A stretch of DNA of 64,000 nt from JAAUTG01 sp964458705 (GTDB taxonomy: Bacteria; Bacteroidota; Bacteroidia; Chitinophagales; Saprospiraceae). The DNA is taken from assembly GCA_964458705.1 (NCBI GenBank), contig CAYWKD010000002.1, forward strand, positions 1-64,000, read 5' to 3'. Shown in pieces: positions 1 through 7,762 of this stretch (within the stretch, counting starts at the first letter, position 1; every line of letters starts with the position of its first letter). A model generated the notes under the pieces. It saw only the letters and a program-made list of their open reading frames with translations. It did no database searches and was not told the DNA's origin. The translations under genes were made by a program, and so were the position numbers.

Positions 1-1
1 T

Positions 2-60
2 TTAATACTTTTTACAAATTCTCTCCTCGGGGAGGTAAATAATTACAAAAAAAGTATTAA
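2..60. repeat. Inverted repeat with inner hairpin, possible terminator of an upstream gene
   Basis: A 12-bp perfect inverted repeat (TTAATACTTTTT at 2-13 and AAAAAGTATTAA at 49-60) encloses a short GC-rich hairpin, CTCC-TCGG-GGAG at 23-34. The T-run and A-run in the arms make it look like a bidirectional terminator for a gene lying left of the window. The upstream gene is not visible, so the role is inferred. Confidence 0.45.
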
Positions 61-167
61 TTTGAAGCATGCACTTGCATCGAATCAATAAAATATGTGA
101 ACTTATACAAAATACCTCGATCTAAATTTTTGTCATATTATGGTTTATTCTTATTTTCACGAAGTAC

Positions 168-1340
168 ATGGGCAAGTTAGACACACACAACCCATTATCA
201 ATGAAAAAGTATTTCTATCATACCAAAACAGAACGGTTAGGGGCTGTCATTCTGATTATGATTTGCCTGTTTGCAACGCTATTTCCTTTATTACTGCCTA
301 CATTTTTTCCTAAGCAAGCGACTGATTTTTCTACTTTTCAAGCTGATATTGCACTTTTCAGATCGGCACAAGAACCTGATAAACAAAAAGAGAAAGTTTT
401 ACAGCTTTTTGCCTTTGACCCAAATGCGGCTACAAAAGAAGAATTGATGGAGTTGGGATTATCAAAAAGAACGGCTCAGACTTTTATCAACTTCCGAAAT
501 AAAATTGGTGGCTTTAATAGCATAGAAGATGTTCAGAAAGTTTATGGTTTGCAGCCAGAAGATTTTGAACGACTTCGCCCTTTTATGCGCCTTAGAACAG
601 AAGGAACTAAAGCCATAGCTTCTACTCGTATTAGTAAAAAACAACCTGTTACGTTATTTTTCTTTAATCCTAATCTAGCAACGGCAGCTGATTTTCAGCA
701 GTTAGGTCTAAGTAATAAAGTAGCTAGAACTATCGTGAACTATAGAGCCAAAGGAGGTACTTTCAGAAAAAAAGAAGATTTAAAGAAAATATATGGATTA
801 TCGGAGTCAGATTATATTAGGTTGGTGGATTATATTGATCTGCCTGAAGTTATAGAATCTAAAGAGGAGGCACTGGTAGAGCAAGAAACGGAATCTAGTA
901 GCGCTGAGAATTTTATTCCCACCTCTTATGAAAATGTGTCCAATGAACTTATTATTGACATCAATCAAGCTGATGCTGAAGAATGGATGAAACTGAGAGG
1001 AATTGGTGTAACGTTTTCAAAACGCATTGTTCGATTTCGAGAGGCTTTAGGTGGATTCACTTCTATTGAGCAGATTGCCGAAACTTATAATTTACCAGAT
1101 AGTACTTTCCAAAATATCAAAGATCAACTCATTAGTTCGCCAATTTTGGAGTTTATCAAGATCAATGAAGTGGACGCAGCTACTCTGAAAGCTCATCCTT
1201 ATTTTTCTTGGAATGAAGCAAATGCTATTGTGAATTACAGGAAGCAACACGGTAGTTATAAAAGTATTGATGACCTACGTGAGGTCAAAATTCTTTCAAA
1301 TGAATTCATACAAAAAATACAGCCATATATTCAGTTTTAG
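168..1340 (+). CDS. Membrane-anchored helix-hairpin-helix (ComEA-like) protein
   Basis: The protein has 390 residues. One hydrophobic segment at about residues 25-47 suggests an N-terminal membrane anchor, with the rest outside the cytoplasm. Four helix-hairpin-helix units follow at roughly 81-142, 165-225, 262-322 and 329-390. Each begins with an 'F/I-x-N-x-A' strand and has a G-G-F/T-x-S-I-E-D type turn. Such units bind DNA non-specifically, and ComEA uses two of them in DNA uptake; Bacteroidota often carry multi-HhH versions whose role is untested. An in-frame ATG at 201 gives a start just before the membrane segment and is an alternative. It is followed 5 bp later by comF, another competence-associated family, so the two may be co-transcribed. 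Confidence 0.8.
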   Translation: MGKLDTHNPLSMKKYFYHTKTERLGAVILIMICLFATLFPLLLPTFFPKQATDFSTFQADIALFRSAQEPDKQKEKVLQLFAFDPNAATKEELMELGLSKRTAQTFINFRNKIGGFNSIEDVQKVYGLQPEDFERLRPFMRLRTEGTKAIASTRISKKQPVTLFFFNPNLATAADFQQLGLSNKVARTIVNYRAKGGTFRKKEDLKKIYGLSESDYIRLVDYIDLPEVIESKEEALVEQETESSSAENFIPTSYENVSNELIIDINQADAEEWMKLRGIGVTFSKRIVRFREALGGFTSIEQIAETYNLPDSTFQNIKDQLISSPILEFIKINEVDAATLKAHPYFSWNEANAIVNYRKQHGSYKSIDDLREVKILSNEFIQKIQPYIQF

Positions 1341-1345
1341 ATTCA

Positions 1346-2044
1346 ATGAAAACCCTATTCGATCACTTTGTCTCCTTGCTTTATCCGCAGCTTTGCCTAG
1401 CTTGTGTTCAATCTCCTGCACAACCTGAATCAATACTATGCACAAAATGTGAATACGAATTAGCGAAAGCAGTAACAAATTTTCATCAAGATGAGGAGAA
1501 TCCAGTCATAGAAAAGTTTTGGGGCAGGGTAGAAATAAAAGCGGCAACAGCACTTTTTCATTTTACAAAGGGAGAGAAGGTGCAGGAACTTGTCCATCAA
1601 TTAAAATACAAAAATCAAAAGCGAGTAGGGATTGAGTTGGGAAAGATGCTGGGACAACAAATAGGCAAAGCTCCTACCTTTGAGGATATTGATTACATTA
1701 TTCCAGTTCCTTTACATCCAAAGAAAATGAAAATACGGGGCTACAATCAGAGTGCTTTGATAGCGGAAGGACTGGCTCTTGAAATGGGTAAAGATTGGCT
1801 AGCCAATGGACTGGTAAGAACAGTTCATTCTAAATCACAAACGAAAAAGACAAGAGAAGAACGATTTAAGAATGTTTCTTCCGTTTTTCGGGTCGGCGAA
1901 GAAAAAAAGCTAGAGGGCAAACACATTCTTCTAGTAGATGATGTGCTTACAACAGGAGCAACACTGGAGGCTTGTGCCATCCAACTTCTTGAGGTTCGTG
2001 ATACAAAAGTTAGCATTGCCGTGCTTGGATTAGCCACTAACTAG
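1346..2044 (+). CDS. comF: ComF family phosphoribosyltransferase-like protein
   Basis: The 232-residue protein has an N-terminal zinc-ribbon (C17, C20, C32, C35) and a C-terminal type I phosphoribosyltransferase domain with the PRPP loop VDDVLTTGAT at 198-207. ComF proteins are required for natural transformation in several bacteria and act in the cytoplasm with the uptake machinery; the biochemical reaction is unsettled. The length is typical. It lies 5 bp after the HhH protein gene. Its TAG stop overlaps the stop of convergent pyrH in a shared CTAG palindrome. Confidence 0.88.
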   Translation: MKTLFDHFVSLLYPQLCLACVQSPAQPESILCTKCEYELAKAVTNFHQDEENPVIEKFWGRVEIKAATALFHFTKGEKVQELVHQLKYKNQKRVGIELGKMLGQQIGKAPTFEDIDYIIPVPLHPKKMKIRGYNQSALIAEGLALEMGKDWLANGLVRTVHSKSQTKKTREERFKNVSSVFRVGEEKKLEGKHILLVDDVLTTGATLEACAIQLLEVRDTKVSIAVLGLATN

Positions 2045-2754
2045 TTGGCTACGAGAGTACCAACTGCTTCGCCGTGAATAATTTTTTTTAGATTCTCAGC
2101 ATTATTCACATCAAAAACAACAATGGGTAAATTGTTTTCTTGACATATTGTAAATGCAGTCATATCCATTACACGTAAGCCTTTTTCAATTGCCTCGCGA
2201 AAAGTAATATTGCTGTATTTGGTTGCATTAGTGTCTTTTTCAGGATCAGCAGAGTAAACTCCATCTACTCTTGTTCCTTTCAGCAGAACGTTAGCTCCAA
2301 TTTCATTTGCTCTTAATGCAGCCGCAGAGTCTGTGGTAAAATAGGGACTGCCTGTTCCTGCTCCAAAAATAACAACCCTTCCTTTCTCTAAATGTCGAAT
2401 GACACGGCGGCGAATGTAAGGCTCTGCTATTTGGCGCATTTCTATTGCACTGGCTAAGCGAGTAAATACGCCTAACTTTTCTAATGCACTTTGCAGTGCC
2501 ATACCATTAATTACCGTCGCCATCATACCCATATAATCACCTTGAACTCGATCAATATCCATCGCTGCCGACTGTAAGCCTCTAAATATGTTGCCTCCTC
2601 CAATCACAACGGCTACCTCTACGCCGAGTGCTGAAACCTCTTTGATTTGCTGAGCATAATAGCGTAGCATTTTAACGGAGATACCAAATTCTTGATCGCC
2701 CATTAAAGATTCACCGCTTAGTTTTAGCAGTATGCGCTTGTACTTTATATCCAT
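2041..2754 (-). CDS. pyrH: UMP kinase
   Basis: This hexameric amino-acid-kinase-fold enzyme phosphorylates UMP to UDP with ATP in the cytoplasm. The protein has 237 residues, beginning MDIKYKRILLKLSGE. It carries the family signatures: LKLSGES near the N terminus, the VVIGGGN glycine loop, GTGSPYFTTDSAAALRA, and a C-terminal domain with VFDVN. A longer reading frame runs upstream to 2832, but its extra 26 residues are translated from the terminator hairpin and have no family counterpart, so the ATG at 2752-2754 was chosen. It is the last gene of rplM-rpsI-rpsB-tsf-pyrH. A terminator separates it from tsf, so expression must rely on readthrough or a weak promoter of its own. Confidence 0.95.
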   Translation of the reverse strand: MDIKYKRILLKLSGESLMGDQEFGISVKMLRYYAQQIKEVSALGVEVAVVIGGGNIFRGLQSAAMDIDRVQGDYMGMMATVINGMALQSALEKLGVFTRLASAIEMRQIAEPYIRRRVIRHLEKGRVVIFGAGTGSPYFTTDSAAALRANEIGANVLLKGTRVDGVYSADPEKDTNATKYSNITFREAIEKGLRVMDMTAFTICQENNLPIVVFDVNNAENLKKIIHGEAVGTLVAN

Positions 2755-2790
2755 GAAATCTATATTAATGAACAGAAATAGATGTAGCAC

Positions 2791-2827
2791 AAAAAAAAAG
2801 GAATCATTGAAAAATGATTCCTTTTTT
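2791..2827 (-). terminator. Rho-independent terminator between tsf and pyrH
   Basis: A 9-bp perfect stem (GGAATCATT at 2800-2808, AATGATTCC at 2813-2821) has a 4-nt loop and is flanked by A and T runs on both sides, so it can work in either direction. It lies 5 bp past the tsf stop and upstream of the chosen pyrH start. Confidence 0.82.
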
Positions 2828-2832
2828 AGCAA

Positions 2833-3663
2833 CTAGCCTAACTCGACATGCTTGAAGTCGGTTACGGTCAAGTGCTTATCTACGGACTTTAAGAAGTCCG
2901 CAACGGATTGTTTGTTATTCTTTACAAACTGTTGATTAAGCAGCGTTTTCTCCTTAAAGAATTTACCTAATTTCCCTTTAGCAATCTTTTCTAACATAGC
3001 CTCTGGCTTACCTTCTTGCCGAGCTACTTCCATTCCAATTTCAATTTCCTTCTCTATGATAGAAGCATCCACGCCATCCTCATCTAATGCTACTGGACGC
3101 ATTGCTGCTACTTGCATTGCTACATCACGCCCCGCATCATAAGCCTCATCACTATCTTGATTTAATCCTATCAGAACAGCAGCTTTATTGCCCATATGAA
3201 TGTAAGGTGCAACTTGTTCCGCTTCTAATCGCTCGTAGGACGCTATTTCTAGTTTTTCACCAATTACGCCAATTTGTTCTGTTACTTTTTCGCCAATAGT
3301 TATTTCTTTGTAAGGCAGTGCTAATAATTCTTCTGTACTTTCGGGAAAGTTTTCCAGAGCTACATCAGCAAAGGACACTACCAATTTTACGAAGTCTTCA
3401 TTTTTAGCGACGAAATCCGTTTCACAGCTCAATTTTACAATAACTCCTTTCTTTTTGTCATCAGAGATTTTTGCAATCACAACTCCTTCATTAGCTTCTC
3501 TGTCTGCGCGCTTCGCAGATAACTTTTGACCTTTCTTACGAAGAATCTCAATGGCTTTATCGAAATCACCTTCTGCTTCAGAAAGTGATTTTTTACAATC
3601 CATCATTCCTGCCCCTGTCGTATCACGGAGCTTTTTTACATCGGATGCTGAAATTTTGCTCAT
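2833..3663 (-). CDS. tsf: Translation elongation factor Ts
   Basis: EF-Ts is the guanine-nucleotide exchange factor that recycles EF-Tu from GDP to GTP form. The protein has 276 residues. The N-terminal UBA-like region contains the diagnostic KKLRDTTGAGMMDCKKSL, followed by the TDFVAKNEDF core motif (Asp-Phe contact region) at about residues 80-90 and a second dimerisation-like half ending in KSVDKHLTVTDFKHVELG. The two halves resemble the usual bacterial two-domain core. It follows rpsB after 89 bp, the conserved S2-Ts order, and is closed by a terminator. Confidence 0.97.
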   Translation of the reverse strand: MSKISASDVKKLRDTTGAGMMDCKKSLSEAEGDFDKAIEILRKKGQKLSAKRADREANEGVVIAKISDDKKKGVIVKLSCETDFVAKNEDFVKLVVSFADVALENFPESTEELLALPYKEITIGEKVTEQIGVIGEKLEIASYERLEAEQVAPYIHMGNKAAVLIGLNQDSDEAYDAGRDVAMQVAAMRPVALDEDGVDASIIEKEIEIGMEVARQEGKPEAMLEKIAKGKLGKFFKEKTLLNQQFVKNNKQSVADFLKSVDKHLTVTDFKHVELG

Positions 3664-3752
3664 TGTTAGGATGATTTTTTAATTAAAATATGGTTTAAAC
3701 GTAGCAAGATTGCTGGCGTCAAACAAAAAATGATAGTTTACCAAAAGCAAAT

Positions 3753-4487
3753 TTACGCTTCCTCTTTCACTTCTTTAGCAGACTTCTCTGATTTTGCTTT
3801 TCTCCTTTCTTCCAGTCCCTCCTGAATGGCAGAAGTTACATATTTTATGATGATCTCAATGGACTTAGAAGCATCATCATTACCAGGAATTGGATAATCA
3901 ATTTGATTTGGATCAGAATTAGTATCTACAATTCCAAATGTACGAATACCCAGTTTGTGCGATTCTGCCACTGCAATATGCTCATGATGAATATCTACGA
4001 TAAAAACAGCAGAAGGTAGGCGATTTAGATTAGCAATACCACCTAGCACACGCTCGAGTTTCTCTCTCTCCCGTCCCAACATTAGTCGCTCCTTCTTCGT
4101 AATGCTCGTAACGTTTTCATCGCTAAGCATTTTATCAATGTTGTTCATCTTCTTTACAGAACGTCGAATGGTGGAGAAGTTAGTCATCATACCCCCTAGC
4201 CAACGATCAGTTACGTAAGGCATTCCCACACTTAATGCTGCTTCGGATACAATTCCTCTTGCTTGCTTTTTGGTAGCAACAAACATAATTTTTCTGCCAG
4301 ATTTTGCAATTTGCTTCATTGCTTTGGCAGCCTTATCCATAGATTCTAGAGTCCTATTCAAATCAATAATATGGATACCTTTTCGCTCCATAAATAGATA
4401 AGGAGCCATAGCTGGATTCCATTTTTTCTTCAGGTGCCCAAAGTGCACTCCAGCATCCAATAATTCCTTATGAGTAGGTATATTCAT
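3753..4487 (-). CDS. rpsB: 30S ribosomal protein S2
   Basis: The 244-residue protein starts MNIPTHKELLDAGVHFGHLKKKWNPAMAPY-like, the standard S2 opening. It contains the RWLGGMMTNF and VDTNSDPNQIDYPIPGNDD signatures that are near-invariant in bacterial S2. S2 binds late on the 30S back near the 16S decoding side and helps recruit S1 where S1 exists. The C-terminal tail is charged (KRRKAKSEKSAKEVKEEA region). It lies 100 bp after rpsI and before tsf. No separate promoter match was found in the 100-bp gap, so operon transcription is likely. Confidence 0.98.
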   Translation of the reverse strand: MNIPTHKELLDAGVHFGHLKKKWNPAMAPYLFMERKGIHIIDLNRTLESMDKAAKAMKQIAKSGRKIMFVATKKQARGIVSEAALSVGMPYVTDRWLGGMMTNFSTIRRSVKKMNNIDKMLSDENVTSITKKERLMLGREREKLERVLGGIANLNRLPSAVFIVDIHHEHIAVAESHKLGIRTFGIVDTNSDPNQIDYPIPGNDDASKSIEIIIKYVTSAIQEGLEERRKAKSEKSAKEVKEEA

Positions 4488-4587
4488 TTTTTATAGTTCT
4501 TGAACAGAAGATATGTACCCGACGATTACAACATCAATGCAATGCGCCCAAAAAAGCCATATCATCTACGAAATTGTCAAATAAAAA

Positions 4588-4974
4588 TTAACGTTTAGAA
4601 AACTGAAAGCCTTTTCTTGCCTTAGGCTGGCCATATTTCTTGCGCTCTACTACCCTTGAGTCGCGAGTAAGATATTTCTTTGATTTCAATGGTTTGCGGA
4701 AGTCTTCGCTTAACTGCACTAAACATCTTGAGAGTGCCATTCTAATAGCTTCTGCTTGCCCTTTAAATCCTCCTCCTTTTACATTTACTTTTAGGTCGTA
4801 AATGGCTTTATCCAACTCAACTGTTGCAAAAGGATCAATAACACTTCCTTGAACGTGTTTCGGGAAATATTCATTGATGTCTTTTCCATTGATCTGGATT
4901 TTACCTGTTCCTTTCATCAGATAGACTCTTGCTACTGAAGCCTTTCTGCGCCCAACTGCATTAATCATTTCCAT
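4588..4974 (-). CDS. rpsI: 30S ribosomal protein S9
   Basis: The protein has 128 residues. It begins MEMINAVGRRKASVARVYL, contains the GGGFKGQAEAIRMALSRCL core, and ends in the conserved basic tail RKGFQFSKR, whose terminal Lys-Arg reaches the P-site tRNA anticodon loop in known ribosomes. The length is normal for Bacteroidota S9. It follows rplM by 21 bp in the invariant L13-S9 pair. Confidence 0.98.
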   Translation of the reverse strand: MEMINAVGRRKASVARVYLMKGTGKIQINGKDINEYFPKHVQGSVIDPFATVELDKAIYDLKVNVKGGGFKGQAEAIRMALSRCLVQLSEDFRKPLKSKKYLTRDSRVVERKKYGQPKARKGFQFSKR

Positions 4975-4995
4975 ATATAGGTGTGCTTATCCTTT

Positions 4996-5454
4996 TTACT
5001 TTGAATAAAATTTAAACGCTTCTGGCTTTTGAGCTTCGTGTGGATGCTCACTACCCTCATACACAAACAACTTCTTGAACATGGCTCTTCCTAAACGATT
5101 CTTAGGAAGCATACCTTTTACACCATTTTCAATGATCTTTCTTGGCTTTTTTGCCAACATCTCTTTGGCGGTCATGCTCTTCTGTCCTCCAGGATAGCCA
5201 GAGTAAGTAAGATACTCCTTTTGACTCCATTTGCTACCTGTGAAACGAATCTTTTCAGCATTAATGACAATTACATAATCACCACAATCAACATGCGGTG
5301 TGTAGTCAGGTCGATGTTTGCCTCTCAGTACAGATGCAATTCTAGAGAAGAAACGTCCCGCTTTTTCTCCCTCAGCATCAATAATGTACCAGTTGTGCTC
5401 AACTGTTTCTTTTTTTGCTGAAACCGTTTTGTAACTTAATGTATTTAATCCCAT
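4996..5454 (-). CDS. rplM: 50S ribosomal protein L13
   Basis: The 152-residue protein carries the L13 landmarks WYIIDAEGEKAGRFFSRIA, LRGKHRPDYTPHVDCGDYVIVINAEKI and MLPKNRLGRAMFKKLFVYEG. L13 is an early assembly protein of the large subunit. It is the first gene of the - strand ribosomal operon, with a near-perfect Bacteroidota promoter about 100 bp upstream. This leaves a leader of roughly 90 nt that could hold autoregulatory structure, as known for L13 in other phyla; no specific fold was recognised. Confidence 0.98.
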   Translation of the reverse strand: MGLNTLSYKTVSAKKETVEHNWYIIDAEGEKAGRFFSRIASVLRGKHRPDYTPHVDCGDYVIVINAEKIRFTGSKWSQKEYLTYSGYPGGQKSMTAKEMLAKKPRKIIENGVKGMLPKNRLGRAMFKKLFVYEGSEHPHEAQKPEAFKFYSK

Positions 5455-5550
5455 TGCTCCTTCAGTATCTGAATTTATTATAGTGCTGTTACATTTCTAT
5501 TAAAAATGCTGTGAAAGCACATTGAATGTAGTGCCGCTCAAAAGCGAGTG

Positions 5551-5581
5551 CAAAAGTAGATTTATTCTTTTCAAAAAACAA
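5551..5581 (-). promoter_or_regulatory. Promoter of the rplM-rpsI-rpsB-tsf operon
   Basis: Read on the - strand, TTG (complement of 5579-5581), a 20-bp spacer and TACTTTTG (complement of 5551-5558) match the Bacteroidota primary-sigma consensus TTG-N19-21-TAnnTTTG. Transcription would begin near 5545, giving a leader of about 90 nt. Confidence 0.75.
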
Positions 5582-5794
5582 GACTTTTAGATGATTTTTG
5601 AAAAAAAAAGATCATAACAAGTTGAAAAACAGTTTAAATTTCGCACAGTCTCCTAATAAGGTTATTGCTCAGAGGGGTTATTATTGAACGAATCTTACCT
5701 TAATTAATATAAGTAGATTTAAAGAAGAGCCAATCTGTTGAAACGGACTTTTTGCAGTAAAAGTTGAGTAAGTTTGTGGAAGTGTAATAAAATG

Positions 5795-5833
5795 TATAGG
5801 ACTTGCGAAGGCATTTACCTTGCAAGTCCTATA
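5795..5833 (-). terminator. Hairpin terminator after the repeat-protein gene
   Basis: A 12-bp perfect stem, TATAGGACTTGC at 5795-5806 with GCAAGTCCTATA at 5822-5833, has a loop that can itself pair AAGG with CCTT. It starts 13 bp past the stop of the - strand gene and is followed on that strand by a moderately T-rich CATTTTATT. Confidence 0.65.
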
Positions 5834-5845
5834 TAAGTCTAGAAT

Positions 5846-7075
5846 TTATTTTTTCAACGCTTCAATTTCTTTCTTTAACTCAATAGTATAAAGCGTCAAT
5901 TCTTCTACCTTTTGAAGTAAGGTCATTGAAAATTGGTTCAAATCCAAGCCATTTGCTTTGATGTCCGCCCCAGAAGGAACATTCGGTAAATGCTTATTTG
6001 TATTAACGAATGCCTCAACTTCTTCAATCTTAGGCAGCACATAATTTGACTCGAATACAAAATCTGCTACTGCTACATTTGATCCGTTGATTTTGATTGT
6101 ACCATCGCCGCCATCAATTATAACAGTGGACTCCCCCTTGTTATTTTTCACTTCGACTTCTCCATCAGAAGCACCGCCGCCTACGGTTACAGTAGCTGTT
6201 TTGCCATTTACATAGAAAGTCTGAGAGCCAGCACCATTGAATGCTTTGATCTGACCTTCGTGTGCCTCTAACTCTACCCTTGTTTTTCCATCAGAGGTAG
6301 TTAGTATAAGATCGCCATCATGCCCATTACCCCCAGCTTTAATGTTGCCAGTTCCACCGTCTAGGTGCATCGTCAAGCCTCCCTCTGCATCCATCAGGCG
6401 AATGTCAGCATTAGCTCCTTTTCCGCCCATTGTAATATTGCCATCGCCACCGTCAATATGTATAACTTGCTCTCCTTTACCATTTAAGAAAATAATATCA
6501 CCTTCTGCATTTTCACCCCCTAGTGTCATGTTAGCATTTCCACCGTCAATGTGAATGGTTTGTCCACCCTCAGCATGTTTCAATGCAATATCTCCTTGAG
6601 AACCAGCACCTCCCATTTCTATATTGCCAGAGCCACCGTCAATATGTATTGTAAGTTGACCATCAGCATTCATCATGCGAACATCTGCATTGTGTCCTTC
6701 ACCACCCATATTGATGTTTCCGCTACCACCGTCAATGTGAATAGATGTTTTTCCATCTGCATCACGAGCCACAATATCACCTTGGCAACCACCGCCACCT
6801 AGATAAAGATTGCCAGAACCTCCATCAATATGAATCGTCATGTTGCCATCGTCTGCCATCATTCGGATATCTGCATTGTGACCATGACCACCAAAATGAA
6901 TATTTGCGTCACCACCATCTAGGTGTATTGTGTGATTGCCCTGTGCATCCACCAAATTAATATCACCTTCTGTGCCTTCGCCACCGCAAGCAATATTTCC
7001 TGTATTGCCGTTCATTTTTACAGTTACCTTACCGCTTTCATTAATAAGGTCTAATTTATTCATCATCTCTGACAT
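5846..7075 (-). CDS. Protein of 31-residue Gly/Asp-rich tandem repeats with S74-like C-terminal segment
   Basis: The protein has 409 residues and no signal peptide. After an 18-residue lead, eight tandem 31-residue units run from 19 to 266 with consensus IHIDGGxGNIxMGGxGxxxDI plus about ten more residues. One shortened unit, one divergent full unit and a partial cap follow to about residue 334. Units with 'NADIRMM' alternate with 'QGDI' units, which points to duplication of a 62-residue pair. The regular I-x-I-D-G-G and G-N-I-x-M-G-G strands suggest a beta-solenoid. The last 75 residues (LPNVPSGADIKANGLDLNQF, then LLQKVEELTLYTIELKKEIE) resemble the coiled-coil C-terminal segment of Bacteroidota tail-fibre/peptidase S74-like proteins. 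Function is unknown; a trimeric fibre is a guess. It is followed by a hairpin terminator and is probably monocistronic. Confidence 0.85.
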   Translation of the reverse strand: MSEMMNKLDLINESGKVTVKMNGNTGNIACGGEGTEGDINLVDAQGNHTIHLDGGDANIHFGGHGHNADIRMMADDGNMTIHIDGGSGNLYLGGGGCQGDIVARDADGKTSIHIDGGSGNINMGGEGHNADVRMMNADGQLTIHIDGGSGNIEMGGAGSQGDIALKHAEGGQTIHIDGGNANMTLGGENAEGDIIFLNGKGEQVIHIDGGDGNITMGGKGANADIRLMDAEGGLTMHLDGGTGNIKAGGNGHDGDLILTTSDGKTRVELEAHEGQIKAFNGAGSQTFYVNGKTATVTVGGGASDGEVEVKNNKGESTVIIDGGDGTIKINGSNVAVADFVFESNYVLPKIEEVEAFVNTNKHLPNVPSGADIKANGLDLNQFSMTLLQKVEELTLYTIELKKEIEALKK

Positions 7076-7453
7076 AATATAAATGTGTTTATTTTAAGAA
7101 TAAAATCAAAACATAAATATATACTTAAAGAGATATATAATTTTACAAGCGATATTAATTATTTGTAAATTATTCTGAAGTGTTCAATTTACTGTAGATT
7201 GTATTCTGAAATACGAACAAACAAATAAATAGAAGGCAGGCAAGGCTTATTTTTTTAATTGTTACCTAGATTGTAGAGTGTCTCATACATTGACGTGAAC
7301 TGGATATTCAAGCAGAGTGCTTGTGCTTTCAATTGAATATCTGGTGGATAGCAATACTCTTTTTCTATTTGTAGTGTGGTGGCCTGTTTTAGGGATGCAT
7401 ATCTATAAATCAAAAAAAAGCTCACAATATTTGTGAACTTTTTGAATCTAAAG
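7076..7453. other. Intergenic region between repeat-protein gene and tRNA-Asp
   Basis: This AT-rich stretch contains the tRNA terminator at its right end. A - strand open frame (7255-7512) crosses the tRNA and is not credible. No promoter match was found for the repeat-protein gene, and no other structure was recognised. Confidence 0.6.
7411..7444 (-). terminator. Terminator of tRNA-Asp
   Basis: A 13-bp stem with one G-U wobble (AAAAAGCTCACAA at 7415-7427, TTGTGAACTTTTT at 7431-7443) and a 3-nt loop is followed on the - strand by a run of eight T. It begins 10 bp past the tRNA 3' end. Confidence 0.88.
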
Positions 7454-7527
7454 CGGTCTGGACGGGACTCGAACCCGCGACCCCCTGCGTGACAGGCAGG
7501 TATTCTAACCAACTGAACTACCAGACC
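7454..7527 (-). tRNA. tRNA-Asp (anticodon GTC)
   Basis: The complement folds as a canonical tRNA. The acceptor stem pairs GGTCTGG with CCAGACC and has discriminator G. The D arm is GTTC-AGTTGGTTA-GAAT, the anticodon arm is CCTGC-CTGTCAC-GCAGG with anticodon GTC, and the T arm contains GGTTCGAGTCC. The 74 nt exclude CCA, which is not encoded. The gene stands alone with its own promoter and terminator. Confidence 0.96.
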
Positions 7528-7574
7528 TAATGGACTAATTTTAAGATACGTAGATTGTGTCCATTAATAGAGCA

Positions 7575-7605
7575 CAAATGTATAAGATTTTGTTATATCT
7601 CACAA
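7575..7605 (-). promoter_or_regulatory. Promoter of tRNA-Asp
   Basis: On the - strand, TTG (complement of 7603-7605), exactly 20 bp, then TACATTTG (complement of 7575-7582) is a full match to the Bacteroidota promoter consensus. The predicted start is near 7568, leaving a 5' leader of about 40 nt to be removed by RNase P. Confidence 0.8.
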
Positions 7606-7762
7606 TACCAATATGAAAAAAACACAAAAAAGTTTTCAGTATTGGATTTTCATCTTAGCTTCGCACTGATGATTAGCCAAATATTGAATTTACAGCTAAA
7701 TGATTTAGGCTGATTTTACGCTATGTTTAATGAGTTATAGAGGCTGTTAAAATATCAAATGA

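Larger units (their letters stand above)
5455..5845. other. Intergenic region holding the rplM promoter and a terminator hairpin
   Basis: About 390 bp without a gene. The rplM side (5455-5581) holds the leader and promoter. The 5795-5833 part holds a long hairpin just past the end of the repeat-protein gene. The AT-rich middle (about 5600-5780) shows no reading frame or clear motif. Confidence 0.7.

Noticed and set aside
2755..2832. N-terminal extension of pyrH (MLKKESFFND...)
   Set aside because: It is translated from the terminator hairpin and absent from UMP kinases.
6342..6960. Three + strand open frames opposite the repeat-protein gene
   Set aside because: They arise because the 93-bp repeat period keeps all frames in step, so lack of stops repeats. 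They have no start context or family features.
7255..7512. 85-residue - strand frame starting MVRIPACHAGGRGFES
   Set aside because: Its N terminus is the translation of the tRNA-Asp gene, a common artefact.
7454..7527. tRNA-Asp as an integration site
   Set aside because: No integrase, no repeated tRNA 3' end and no change in gene type on either side.
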